From Thermoplasmata archaeon (GTDB lineage Archaea > Thermoplasmatota > Thermoplasmata > Lutacidiplasmatales > UBA184), in NCBI GenBank assembly GCA_022750055.1, contig JAKIWL010000002.1:209042-273041 (forward strand): a stretch of 64,000 bases of DNA, written 5' to 3'. Position 1 is the stretch's first letter; every line of letters begins with the position of its first letter. The notes beneath the pieces are model-generated. The model was given only the letters and a program-made list of their open reading frames with translations, ran no database searches and was not told the origin of the DNA. A program made the translations under genes and the position numbers. Of the stretch, positions 25,915 through 34,732 are shown piece by piece.

Positions 25915-27020
25915 GAGTTGCCCCCCAATCGGCCGGGCCAGCGCAGCCGCATCATCGCATCGAGACCTGAAGCTCCGATATATCGCATTCCGAAGTCGAG
26001 CAGGGCGTCGGTGCTCGCCACCCGGTCGCCGAGGCGCTTCAGCCGGTGGCCCCGGGCGAGCGGTCGGAACAGGTGTTCTTTCCAACGCCGGTCGTACTCG
26101 GCGAGGGGCACTCCCTCGCGGACGTGCTCCGCCGCCACCTGCCCGGCGTCCCAGCCCGAGATCATCGCCGTCGGGATCCCGCCGCCGTTCGTGGCCATGA
26201 CGAGGTTCGCCGCATCCCCGACGAACAGCGCACAGCCCCGCACGGCGGATCCCGGGGGTGCCCCGATCGGAACCCACCAACAGGTCGGGTCCTCCGCGGG
26301 CGGGAGCCCCAAGGAGCGGACGAACCGATCGAGGAGCCGGCCGAGCGTGGCCCCACGCGAAAGGCGAGTCACGCCGAGGCCGACGTTCGCGGCACCGGCC
26401 TTCGGTATCGTCCACGCATACCCGCCCGGCGCGACCGAGCCGAAGAAGAGGTCGATCTCCGGAGGGAACTCCCCGACCGAGCTGGCCGTGATCATTCGGT
26501 AGAGCTGTCGGGCCGGGGCGAAGCCCGCACCCCTCGCTACGGTCGAGAGCGGGCCGTCGGCCCCAACGACGACCTTCGCCTCGATCGCGGCCCCGGAGGC
26601 CATCGTGACGCTCCCTCCTCGGACCCGGGTCACGCCCGACGGAAACCGAAGTTCCGCACCGGCCCCCTCGGCGTGGAGGGCGAGGGCCTTATCGAAGGAT
26701 CGTCGGGCCACGCTGAATCCTCGGAGTGGGAAGCGGTAGCGCCGTCCGCCGGGTGCGATGCAGGACATCGAATTCGTCTCCCGAAGCACCGAGCCCGATG
26801 GGATCTCGTAGGCCGCCCGGATCACGTCCGGGAACGGGAAGATGTCGGCGAGCTCCTCGGGCGCCGGAAGGAACTCCCCGCATTGGACCGGTTGGCCGAG
26901 CTCGGCTCGTTGGTCGACGAGCAGGGTCCGGGCGCCCCCGGAAGCGGCGGCGCGGGCCGCGAGGCTGCCGGCGGGCCCAGCTCCCACCACGACGACATCG
27001 TAGCGCTCGGCGGTCGTCAT
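25911..27020 (-). CDS. Geranylgeranyl reductase family flavoprotein
   Basis: FAD-dependent reductase that saturates prenyl chains of archaeal membrane lipids or of menaquinone. The protein is 369 residues from ATG 27020; the N-terminal half of the track ORF is a shadow of nuoN. FAD-binding signatures are VVVVGAGPAGSLAARAAA, VVVGADGPLSTVARGAG and CALFVGDAANLVMATNGGG. The substrate-lid region includes PVQCGEFLPAPEEL with the family cysteine. It overlaps nuoN by ATGA upstream and GGPP synthase by GTGA downstream. Being embedded in the nuo operon is compatible with a quinone tail substrate, but lipid reduction is equally possible. Confidence 0.88.
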   Translation of the reverse strand: MTTAERYDVVVVGAGPAGSLAARAAASGGARTLLVDQRAELGQPVQCGEFLPAPEELADIFPFPDVIRAAYEIPSGSVLRETNSMSCIAPGGRRYRFPLRGFSVARRSFDKALALHAEGAGAELRFPSGVTRVRGGSVTMASGAAIEAKVVVGADGPLSTVARGAGFAPARQLYRMITASSVGEFPPEIDLFFGSVAPGGYAWTIPKAGAANVGLGVTRLSRGATLGRLLDRFVRSLGLPPAEDPTCWWVPIGAPPGSAVRGCALFVGDAANLVMATNGGGIPTAMISGWDAGQVAAEHVREGVPLAEYDRRWKEHLFRPLARGHRLKRLGDRVASTDALLDFGMRYIGASGLDAMMRLRWPGRLGGNS

Positions 27021-28549
27021 CCGCCCACGAACACGAACTGGCTCGCCGCGGCCTGGATCCCGCTGAGGACGGGGCCGGGGTAGATCCCGAGGGCGACGAT
27101 ACCGACGGTGATGAGGAGGATCGCGGCCCCCCGGCCCCAGCCGATCCCAGCGGCCGGGGCCGGCACGGCGGCGGGGGCGTCGGTCGGAGCGGGCGGATCG
27201 AGGTAGATCGTCTTGAGGATCCGGGCGTAATAGAACACCGACAGCGCGCTGTTGAGCAGCCCCGCGACCGCGAGCCAAACGAAGGGCCCCTTGGCCTGCA
27301 CGGCGGAGCTGAACAGGACGAACTTCGACACGAACCCGATCGTGAGAGGGACCCCCGCGAGCGATAGGAGCATGAGGGCAAAGGAGAGGGAGAGGTACGG
27401 CCTGCGCGGGCCGAGCCCCCGCCAATCCTCGATGAGGGGCCCGACCCCGAGGGAGGCTACCGCGGCGACGACGAGGAACGCGCCGGTCTTCATGAAGACG
27501 TGGGCGAGGACCTGGAACGTGGCCCCCGCCACGGCGGGCCCGGACGCGACGGCGACGCCGATCAGCATGTACCCCGCCTGGGAGATGGAGGAGTAGGCAA
27601 GCAGTCGCTTCATCTCTTTCTGCAGGAGAGCCAGCAGGTTTCCCACGGTCATCGTCAGGACGGCGGCGATGCCGAGGGTCAGCTGGAGGGCCGACGCGAA
27701 CCCTCTCGGGCCGAGCGCCGGGGTGTGTCCGAGGATGAGGAGGGGAGCGAGGAAGACGAGGAAGAAGGCGAAGATCCCCATCTTTTTCGTGCCGCCGGCG
27801 AGGAAGGCCGAGACATCGGTGGGCGCGCCATCGTAGACGTCGACGGCCCACGCATGGAACGGAACGGCCGTGACCTTGAACCCGAGGCCGGCGATCAGCA
27901 GGGCATACCCAACGAGGGCGAGCGTCGGGTACCCGATCGGGGTCGCGGCAGGGCCGAGGCCGTAGAAGCTCGTTCCGCCGTAGGCACCGAACAGGAGCGA
28001 CGCTCCGAAGAACGACAGCGCCGTCGACAGGGCCCCAATGATGTAGAACTTCATGGCCGCCTCTAGGTGCCGGGCCTCCTTCCGAGAGTAGCCGACCATC
28101 AGGTAGGTCGAGATGCTCGCGAGCTCGATCGCGAGGAGCAGGAAGATGAGGTCCGCTGACAGCGCCACGAGCAACATGCCCAGCGTCGCGAGGAGGAGGA
28201 GGCCGAAGAACACGGCCGAGCCCGCCTCTGCGGAGGGTCGGGAGAGGCTCGCGAGCGAGACGAAGAAGGCGGCCAGAAGGAAGATCGCCTGGAAGACCAG
28301 GCCGAGGCTCGTGAAGGAGGTGATGCCGGGTCCGAGCGGGGCGTCGAGGACGCCCGCGGGCAGGGTCGAAAGCCCGCTCAGCACGGGGGTCCCCAGGTCG
28401 GCGAGCACGAGGGCGAACGCCACCGCGCTCGCGCCGGTCGCGATCCCGCCGAACGCCTCGAGTCGGCGGACCCCGAGCACATCGGCAAGGAAGACGAGGA
28501 GAGCGGCCGCGAGTACGACGAACTCCGGGGCGTACGCGAGGGGATCCAT
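27017..28549 (-). CDS. nuoN: NADH-quinone oxidoreductase subunit N
   Basis: Antiporter-like proton-pumping membrane subunit of complex I, 510 residues with about 14 helices. Recognisable family features are the glutamate-bearing helix in LLLAIELASISTYLMVGY, the lysine helix GTKKMGIFAFFLVF, and KRLLAYSSISQAGYMLIG. It is the last of the eleven nuo genes and its stop overlaps the start of the geranylgeranyl reductase gene. Confidence 0.92.
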   Translation of the reverse strand: MDPLAYAPEFVVLAAALLVFLADVLGVRRLEAFGGIATGASAVAFALVLADLGTPVLSGLSTLPAGVLDAPLGPGITSFTSLGLVFQAIFLLAAFFVSLASLSRPSAEAGSAVFFGLLLLATLGMLLVALSADLIFLLLAIELASISTYLMVGYSRKEARHLEAAMKFYIIGALSTALSFFGASLLFGAYGGTSFYGLGPAATPIGYPTLALVGYALLIAGLGFKVTAVPFHAWAVDVYDGAPTDVSAFLAGGTKKMGIFAFFLVFLAPLLILGHTPALGPRGFASALQLTLGIAAVLTMTVGNLLALLQKEMKRLLAYSSISQAGYMLIGVAVASGPAVAGATFQVLAHVFMKTGAFLVVAAVASLGVGPLIEDWRGLGPRRPYLSLSFALMLLSLAGVPLTIGFVSKFVLFSSAVQAKGPFVWLAVAGLLNSALSVFYYARILKTIYLDPPAPTDAPAAVPAPAAGIGWGRGAAILLITVGIVALGIYPGPVLSGIQAAASQFVFVGG

Positions 28550-28563
28550 CTGCGGTTTGCCCC

Positions 28564-30033
28564 CTACGGCCAGCCCTGGATGGGCGAGTTCACGATGACC
28601 TGGACGAGGAGGCTCGGCACTACCCCATAGAGGACGATGAGGGCGGCCAGGATCGACATGGCTGCGAGCTCGAAGCTCGGCGGCTCATGCACGTTCGCCG
28701 GGATCCCCTTCGGGGGACCGAAGAGCATCCGTTGCATGAGCCACATGTAGAATGCGGCTGTGACGACGAGGATGAGGAGAGGGAGGAGGACCCAGTAGCT
28801 GATCCGGTCCCAGGCGGCGAGGAGCGCTCCAAATTCGGCCGGGAAGCTGATGAGGGCGGGCAGGCCGAGCGAGGCGAGCGAGCCGACCATCACCAGCGTC
28901 GACAGGGCCGGAGTCCGCGGCGTGATCCCACCGATGGCGTTGATGTCCCGGGTCCCGAAGGTGTGATGGACGCTGCCCGAGACCATGAAGAGGAGCGCGC
29001 TCACGATCCCGTGCGCGAACATCAGGAGGACGGCCGCCGTGACCCCGAGGGAGGAGCCGACGGCGATCGCGAGTAGCACGATTCCCATGTGGTTGATCGA
29101 CGAGTAGGCGACCAGGCGCTTGAGGTCCCGTTGGGCGAGGGCGACGACCGACCCCCAGACGATGGAGGCGATCGCGACGGCGTACAGCAGGGGGGCGAGG
29201 TGGCCGAGCCCGGTGGGCAGGAGCTCGACCGCCCAGCGGATCAATCCGTACGCCCCGAGCTTCAACAGGAGGCCCGCGAGCAGGACCGAGCCCCCCGTGG
29301 GCGCCTCGACGTGGGCGTCCGGAAGCCAGGTGTGGAACGGGACGATCGGGAATTTCACCCCGAAGCCGAAGAACAGTCCGAGGAACAGGAACACCTGCGT
29401 CGTCGCGCCGAGCGCGCGGGCCGGGCCATACAGGCTCGTGAAGTCGAAGGAGGCCGCACCCGAGTAGAACGCGACGGCAAGCAGCGAGACCAGCATGACG
29501 ATCGACGCAACGTGGGTGTAGACAAAGAACTTCAACGCCGCGTAGCGGCGTCGGGGCCCGCCCCAGTAGCCGATCAGGAAGAACATCGGGATGAGGACCG
29601 CTTCCCAAAAGAGGAAGAACAGCAGGATGTCGAGGGCGACGAAGACGCCGTAGCATCCGAGGCACGTGAGCAGGACGAGGCCGAACCAGAGGGCCGGCTC
29701 CTTTTCCTCGCGCCAGGAGTAGACCACCGTGGCGACCAGGAGGAACGCCGTCAGCAGGACGAGAACCAGCGAGATCCCGTCGATCCCAACGGCGTAGTTG
29801 ACGGTCAGCCAGGAGATCGAGATCCAGGGGTAGGTTTCGGGGTCGTTATACTGCGGGACGCCGCCGGCTCCGAACCCGGCCCATTGCGTGAAGCTCGCGA
29901 GGAGGAGGAGGACCTCGACCAGGAAGACGACCGAGCCGGCGAGGGCGACGTAGCGCGCCCACCGACCAGAAAGGAAGGTGAGCAGCGTGCTCGCGAGGAG
30001 CGTCGCGAGAAGGATCGACAGGACCGGGAGCAC
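28564..30033 (-). CDS. nuoM: NADH-quinone oxidoreductase subunit M
   Basis: Second antiporter-like subunit, 489 residues from GTG 30033. It has FFLFWEAVLIPMFFLIGYWGG with the conserved glutamate, the broken-helix region FHTWLPDAHVEAPTGGSVLLAG, and LKRLVAYSSINHMGIVLLAI. The ending (SILAALIVLYGVVPSLLVQ) is typical for NuoM. It sits one base after nuoL and 14 bases ahead of nuoN. Confidence 0.93.
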   Translation of the reverse strand: MLPVLSILLATLLASTLLTFLSGRWARYVALAGSVVFLVEVLLLLASFTQWAGFGAGGVPQYNDPETYPWISISWLTVNYAVGIDGISLVLVLLTAFLLVATVVYSWREEKEPALWFGLVLLTCLGCYGVFVALDILLFFLFWEAVLIPMFFLIGYWGGPRRRYAALKFFVYTHVASIVMLVSLLAVAFYSGAASFDFTSLYGPARALGATTQVFLFLGLFFGFGVKFPIVPFHTWLPDAHVEAPTGGSVLLAGLLLKLGAYGLIRWAVELLPTGLGHLAPLLYAVAIASIVWGSVVALAQRDLKRLVAYSSINHMGIVLLAIAVGSSLGVTAAVLLMFAHGIVSALLFMVSGSVHHTFGTRDINAIGGITPRTPALSTLVMVGSLASLGLPALISFPAEFGALLAAWDRISYWVLLPLLILVVTAAFYMWLMQRMLFGPPKGIPANVHEPPSFELAAMSILAALIVLYGVVPSLLVQVIVNSPIQGWP

Positions 30034-30034
30034 G

Positions 30035-32020
30035 TTACCCCCCTCCTACGGTCTGGAGGAGCCACGGCGCCAGGAAGACGAGGAGCAAGAGGAATCCTAC
30101 GAGCCCTCCGACGACGTAGGCCGCATAATCCGAGACCACGCCGGTCTGCACGCGCCGCAGGCCGTCGGATAGGCCGGCAAAGAGCCGCTCGAAGCCTCGG
30201 ACCGTCCCGTCGATGACGTACCGCTCGACGAAGTCGGCCGCGCGTGCGACCGTGTACGTGGCCCGGAGGCCGATCCAGTCGTATCCGGCTTTGAAATAGT
30301 ATCGGTGAAGGAGCAGCGCCCGGACCCGGGCCGCCCACGTGCTCTCGGAGAGTTCGAAGACCCGACCCCCTCCCCAAAACGAGTAGGCGAGTCCGAACCC
30401 ACAGGCGACGAGGCCCACGGAGACTGCCGAGAGGGCCAGGTCCGCACCCCGGAACGTTGGAGGAACCCCTATCCCAGGCAGCAGCGAGGCGAAGGCGGGG
30501 TCGAAGACGAGGGCTCCCGCCCCGATCGCGAGGGCAGAAAGGACGACGAGGGGCAGGCGCATCGTCCACCCCGGTTCGTGGGCGTGCGGGAGCGTCGCGT
30601 CGCGGGGGCCATCGCCCCCGAAGGCGAGAAACCAGGCTCGGAAGATGTAGTAGGCGGTTAGAAAGACCGTGAGGAGGGCGAGCAGGAAGAACGGCCAGTA
30701 CTGCGGGTGGGTCCCGAGCGTCGCGTAGACCGAGCCGAGTATGTCGTCCTTCGAAAAGAACCCGGAGGACCCGGGGAATCCCGATAGGGAGAGCGCGCCG
30801 ATAGCGAACGCCGCCGCCGTGAGCGGCATCGTCTTTCGGAGCCCGCCCATCTTGAACAGGTCCTGGGTACCGACTGCATGGATCACCGAGCCGGCGGCGA
30901 GGAACAGGAGGGCCTTGAAGAACGCATGGGTGAACAGATGGTAGAGTCCGACCATCGTAAAGCCCGCGCCGACCGCGAAGACCATGTAGCCGAGCTGGGA
31001 GATCGTCGAGTACGCGATGACCCGCTTGATGTCCGGGTTCACCACCGCCATCGTGGCTGCGAAGAACGTCGTGAACCCGCCCACCGCGACGATCGCGAGT
31101 TGGTCGGTCGGGGTGAACCCAAGGAAAAGGGAGACCACCGCGAGCAGGTAGACGCCGGCGGCGACCATCGTGGCGGCGTGGATGAGGGCACTCACGGTCG
31201 TCGGGCCCTCCATCGCATCGGGGAGCCAGACGTGCAAGGGGAACTGGGCTGACTTGCCGGCGGCGCCACCGAGCATCATCAGACCGGCGACCGTCAGCAG
31301 CGGCGTGTTGCCGCCCATCGCCCCCGCGAGGAACGGCGCGCTGCCGTTCGTGAACTTGAACCCGCCGGCGGCCCACCCCGGCGCCGAGCCGCTCGTCGCG
31401 TAGACCGCGAAATAGATGAAGATCCCGAGGAGGAAGAGCACGTCCCCGACACGCGTCACGAGGAAGGCCTCCTTGGCCGCACTGGCCGCGCTCGGTTTCT
31501 CGTAGTAGAACCCGATGAGGAAGTACGAGCAGACCCCGACGAGCTCCCAGAACAGGAAGAACTCGAGCAGGTTGTCCGAGAGGACGAGGCCGGTCATCGC
31601 CGTGAGGAACAGCGAGAGCTCGGCGTAGTAGCGTGCGAGACCCGAGTCGTGGTGCATGTACTCGATCGAGTAGAGCAGCACCAGGAAGCCGACGACCGTG
31701 ACCACGAGGAGCATCAGGGCCGAGATCGGGTCGACGAGGATGCCGATGTCGAGCTGGACGCCGTTCGGGAAGGTCCCGGGGGATCCGGGGATGGAGATCC
31801 AGGTGACGCTCGAATCGGTGTAGGAACCCGGGGCGAGCATCTCCCCGATCGCGACCAGGATACCGACGACCATCGCAGCGAATGAGAACGCGACGGCGAC
31901 CCAGCCTCCCCATTCGAGCCGGGCCATCCGCCGGCCTCCAACGCCGACGATCACGAACGCCACGGCGGTGAGCGTGGGGATCAACCAGGCCCAACCGAAT
32001 GCGACGTCGAATCCCGACAC
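30035..32020 (-). CDS. nuoL: NADH-quinone oxidoreductase subunit L
   Basis: Largest proton-pumping subunit, 661 residues from GTG 32020. The antiporter core contains FFLFWELVGVCSYFLIGFYYE, SAQFPLHVWLPDAMEGPTTVSALIHAATMV and KRVIAYSTISQLGYMVFAVG. The C-terminal part carries the helices that anchor the lateral amphipathic helix (RVRALLLHRYYFKAGYDWIG) and a final hydrophobic anchor (AAYVVGGLVGFLLLLVFLAPWLL). Length and order NuoK-L-M-N follow the standard operon. Confidence 0.93.
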   Translation of the reverse strand: MSGFDVAFGWAWLIPTLTAVAFVIVGVGGRRMARLEWGGWVAVAFSFAAMVVGILVAIGEMLAPGSYTDSSVTWISIPGSPGTFPNGVQLDIGILVDPISALMLLVVTVVGFLVLLYSIEYMHHDSGLARYYAELSLFLTAMTGLVLSDNLLEFFLFWELVGVCSYFLIGFYYEKPSAASAAKEAFLVTRVGDVLFLLGIFIYFAVYATSGSAPGWAAGGFKFTNGSAPFLAGAMGGNTPLLTVAGLMMLGGAAGKSAQFPLHVWLPDAMEGPTTVSALIHAATMVAAGVYLLAVVSLFLGFTPTDQLAIVAVGGFTTFFAATMAVVNPDIKRVIAYSTISQLGYMVFAVGAGFTMVGLYHLFTHAFFKALLFLAAGSVIHAVGTQDLFKMGGLRKTMPLTAAAFAIGALSLSGFPGSSGFFSKDDILGSVYATLGTHPQYWPFFLLALLTVFLTAYYIFRAWFLAFGGDGPRDATLPHAHEPGWTMRLPLVVLSALAIGAGALVFDPAFASLLPGIGVPPTFRGADLALSAVSVGLVACGFGLAYSFWGGGRVFELSESTWAARVRALLLHRYYFKAGYDWIGLRATYTVARAADFVERYVIDGTVRGFERLFAGLSDGLRRVQTGVVSDYAAYVVGGLVGFLLLLVFLAPWLLQTVGGG

Positions 32021-32030
32021 GGCCCTCCCT

Positions 32031-32348
32031 TCAGAACTTCAGCGTCGCGGCCTCCGCGACGTTGATCGATCCGCGCAGTCGGTTCAGGGCGAGGACGATC
32101 GCGAGGCCCACCGCGACCTCGGTGGCAGCGAGCCCGATCACGACGACCGCGATCGCCTGACCGGTCAATCCGCCGGTCGCGCCCGCGAACGCCGCGAAGT
32201 ACACGAAATTCAACACGGCCGCGTTGATCGCGATCTCGATCGAGATGAGGAGGAGGATGAAGTTGCGCCGGGTCAGGATGCCGAACAGGCCGATCGAGAG
32301 GAGCGCTCCGGACAACGCGAGCAGGCCGGCCGGCGAGAACGCGCTCAT
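32031..32348 (-). CDS. nuoK: NADH-quinone oxidoreductase subunit K
   Basis: Small three-helix proton-channel subunit, 105 residues from ATG 32348; the track frame is longer upstream. LLLISIEIAINAAVLNFVYF contains the conserved membrane glutamate and AATEVAVGLAIVLAL the second. Its start overlaps the nuoJ stop by ATGA. Confidence 0.92.
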   Translation of the reverse strand: MSAFSPAGLLALSGALLSIGLFGILTRRNFILLLISIEIAINAAVLNFVYFAAFAGATGGLTGQAIAVVVIGLAATEVAVGLAIVLALNRLRGSINVAEAATLKF

Positions 32349-32833
32349 TCGCGGCCCTCGCGAACGAGGTAGATCGCCCCGGCGAGCGCGCTGAGCATCA
32401 CGAGGCCGAGGAGCAGAAGCCACGGGCCGTCGGCGTTGAACAGGGTCTGGGACAGGAGCGTGGGGTCGTACGCATGCACGACCACGCCGTTCTGGGGAAG
32501 CTCTTCCGACCCGAGGGCGAGGAACGTCAAGGTGAGTCCCGCCAGCACGATCGGGCCGGGGCCGATCCCGGTCGCCGCCTCCCTGGAGAAGATGCGTTTG
32601 CGGGTGACCATGACCCCGAACAGGAGGAGGATCGTCACCGCGCCCGCATAGACCCCGAGCTGGAGCACGCCGAGGAAGGGAGCCTGCAGGAGGAAGTACA
32701 GCGCCGACAGGTCAACGAAAAACAACGCGATCCAGATGATCGTGTGGACCAGCTCGCGCGTTAGGAGCGCGAGGAGAGCCGTGACGACCGCGACGACGGC
32801 GATCGCGAGGAACGCGAGTTCCTCGAGGATCAA
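32345..32833 (-). CDS. nuoJ: NADH-quinone oxidoreductase subunit J
   Basis: Five-helix membrane subunit, 162 residues when read from TTG 32833, which overlaps the nuoI stop (TTGA). The alternative ATG 24 bases upstream lies inside nuoI. Family features are ALYFLLQAPFLGVLQLGVYAGAVTILLLFGVMVT, with the pi-bulge helix GVLQLGVYAGAVTILLLF, and a C-terminal helix ending in LVREGRE. The track frame runs much further into nuoI as shadow. Confidence 0.88.
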   Translation of the reverse strand: MILEELAFLAIAVVAVVTALLALLTRELVHTIIWIALFFVDLSALYFLLQAPFLGVLQLGVYAGAVTILLLFGVMVTRKRIFSREAATGIGPGPIVLAGLTLTFLALGSEELPQNGVVVHAYDPTLLSQTLFNADGPWLLLLGLVMLSALAGAIYLVREGRE

Positions 32834-33612
32834 GGGTGAGTCCCCCAGAACAGGCATTCCTTCGGGCAGACCGAGATGCACGTGCCGCAGCGTACGCAGT
32901 CCGAATCGTTGATGACGGGCTCCTTCCAGATTCGCTTCGGGAGCCGTTCGCCGGGCTTGGCCGTCGGCTTCGGGATGTCGAGCATCGTGATGCATTGCGT
33001 CGGGCAGTCCCGCGCGCAGGCGTTGCAGCCGATGCACAGCGGGCCCTCGAGGAGGATCGCGTCCTCGTTCTCCGGGCGCTCGAGGCGGATGGGGTTCATC
33101 GGGAGCTTCCGCTCGAAGACCTCGTAGAGCTGCTGCGGGGAGAAGACCATCTCCGAGCGCTTCGACGTCGCGAGCTCGTAGCGGGTCGTCATCGTCAGGC
33201 AGCCCTCCGGGCAGGCATCCGAACAGAACCCGCAGTAGCTACACTTGCCGTAGTCGATCTGGGGGCATTTTTTCGGATGCTTCGGGTCCCCGCCGGGGAC
33301 GGTCACCATGTCGATGCACAGGTCCGGACAGCTGAACGCGCACAGATTGCAGGAGATGCACGTCGCGATGTTCAGGGCGTGGACGCCCCGGTAGTTGTCC
33401 CAGACCCGACCGATCCCGATCGGCTCGCCCGAGGCGACCCGGACCCGGTCGCGGAATTGGGGGTCTTCGAGCCGTTCGAACGGGTAGACGATCGTAGAGG
33501 GCCGAACGAGGCTCTTCAGGAACTGCCGCGCCGCCGTGGCGAGCGGTTTCGCGATCCAGAGCGCCGAGCTGGGTCCCTCGGTACGCCGTTCCTTCATTTC
33601 GGAGGATGCCAT
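32830..33612 (-). CDS. nuoI: NuoI-type subunit with four [4Fe-4S] motifs
   Basis: Ferredoxin-like subunit that passes electrons toward the quinone site, 260 residues from ATG 33612. NuoI normally has two CxxCxxCxxxCP motifs; this one has four: CISCNLCAFSCP, CSYCGFCSDACP, CIGCNACARDCP and CVRCGTCISVCP. The first pair forms the standard NuoI core. The second pair forms an added C-terminal 2x[4Fe-4S] ferredoxin module after the linker PMNPIRLERPENEDAI. Because NuoE, NuoF and NuoG are absent from the operon, the added module could serve as the electron entry point. It lies between nuoH (7-base gap) and nuoJ (overlap). Confidence 0.9.
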   Translation of the reverse strand: MASSEMKERRTEGPSSALWIAKPLATAARQFLKSLVRPSTIVYPFERLEDPQFRDRVRVASGEPIGIGRVWDNYRGVHALNIATCISCNLCAFSCPDLCIDMVTVPGGDPKHPKKCPQIDYGKCSYCGFCSDACPEGCLTMTTRYELATSKRSEMVFSPQQLYEVFERKLPMNPIRLERPENEDAILLEGPLCIGCNACARDCPTQCITMLDIPKPTAKPGERLPKRIWKEPVINDSDCVRCGTCISVCPKECLFWGTHP

Positions 33613-33619
33613 CTGCGGC

Positions 33620-34714
33620 CTACCTTCCCATCCCTGGGACACAGCCGATCACGGGGAGGCACCGGGAGACGACCACGAGGGCCGCAAGGAAGACCGAGAG
33701 GAGGGAGAGCGGGACCATCCGCATCCAACCGACCCGTAGCAGCTGGTCGGTCCGCACCCGGGGCAACGAAGCGCGTACCCAGACGAAGAGCCCGAACACG
33801 AGGTAGGTCTTCACCATGAACCAGACGATCCCCGCGAGGGGGAAGTTCGTCAGGGCGCTCGGAACGTACGAGGGAAGGGTCCAGCCGCCCAGGAAGAGGA
33901 GCACGATGAGGATGCTCCCGATGAGGGCGCGCAGGTAATCGGCGAGCATGAAGAACGCAAAGAGCATCCCGCCGTACTCGGTGTTCCACCCCTCGACGAG
34001 CTCCGCCTCGGCTTCGGGCAGGTCGAACGGGATGCGCTCCATCTCGGCGAGCATCCCGGCGACGAACACGACGAGCGCGAGGAACAACGGGGCCCAGAAC
34101 CAGTAGTTGCGCTGTTCGGCGACGATGGTCGTGAGGTCGAAGCTCCCCGACAGCACGATCACCGCGACGACGGCGATCAGGATCGGGACCTCGTAGGCGA
34201 TCATCTGGGCCGCCGACCGCATCCCTCCCATGAGCGAGTACTTGTTGTTCGACGACCAGGCGCTAACGAAGATGAACAGCGGAGCGAAGGAGAAGATGAC
34301 GAGCGCAAGGAGGAGGGAGAGCGGCAGCGAGCCGTTGTCCCAGCCGGTAGAGATCGGCAGCACGCCGAAGATGACGAGCGAGCTCACGAGGTAGGCAGTC
34401 GGACCGGAGTAGAAGCCGAGGACATCCGCCTCGCGGGGTGGGTAGGTGTTCTTGCGGAACAGCTTCAGCCCGTCGGCGAAATTCTGCAGTAGCCCGGCGT
34501 ACCCCACGTGCATCGCCCCGCGCCGGTCCATGAACCGACCGAGCAGCTTGCGCTCGTACCAGATGAGCAGGATCGTGTTCAACATGCTCGCGGCGAGGAG
34601 GATCGCTCCGAAGATCGCATCGGCCACGAGCACGACGAGCCACGCCGGGGCGAACGCCCCGAAGAGAGCGGAGGCCAGCAGGCTCGCGACCCCGTAGAGG
34701 CTTTGCACCGCCAT
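33620..34714 (-). CDS. nuoH: NADH-quinone oxidoreductase subunit H
   Basis: Membrane subunit forming the quinone pocket next to NuoB and NuoD, 364 residues with eight or nine helices. Diagnostic stretches are YERKLLGRFMDRRGAMHVGYAGLLQNFADGLKL, SAAQMIAYEVPI, and EMERIPFDLPEAEAELVEGWNTEYGG with the conserved charged loop lining the quinone channel, then FVWVRASLPRVRTDQLLRVGW. All expected segments are present. Confidence 0.95.
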   Translation of the reverse strand: MAVQSLYGVASLLASALFGAFAPAWLVVLVADAIFGAILLAASMLNTILLIWYERKLLGRFMDRRGAMHVGYAGLLQNFADGLKLFRKNTYPPREADVLGFYSGPTAYLVSSLVIFGVLPISTGWDNGSLPLSLLLALVIFSFAPLFIFVSAWSSNNKYSLMGGMRSAAQMIAYEVPILIAVVAVIVLSGSFDLTTIVAEQRNYWFWAPLFLALVVFVAGMLAEMERIPFDLPEAEAELVEGWNTEYGGMLFAFFMLADYLRALIGSILIVLLFLGGWTLPSYVPSALTNFPLAGIVWFMVKTYLVFGLFVWVRASLPRVRTDQLLRVGWMRMVPLSLLSVFLAALVVVSRCLPVIGCVPGMGR

Positions 34715-34732
34715 CCTGCGACCGTCCTCCCC

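Noticed and set aside
24859-26415. 518-residue form of GGPP synthase
   Set aside because: The first 167 residues are an antisense/shadow frame of the reductase gene; the GTG at 25914 restores the normal family length.
29805-31994. 729-residue minus-strand ORF over nuoL
   Set aside because: Shadow frame of nuoL; its last part reads into nuoM in the wrong frame.
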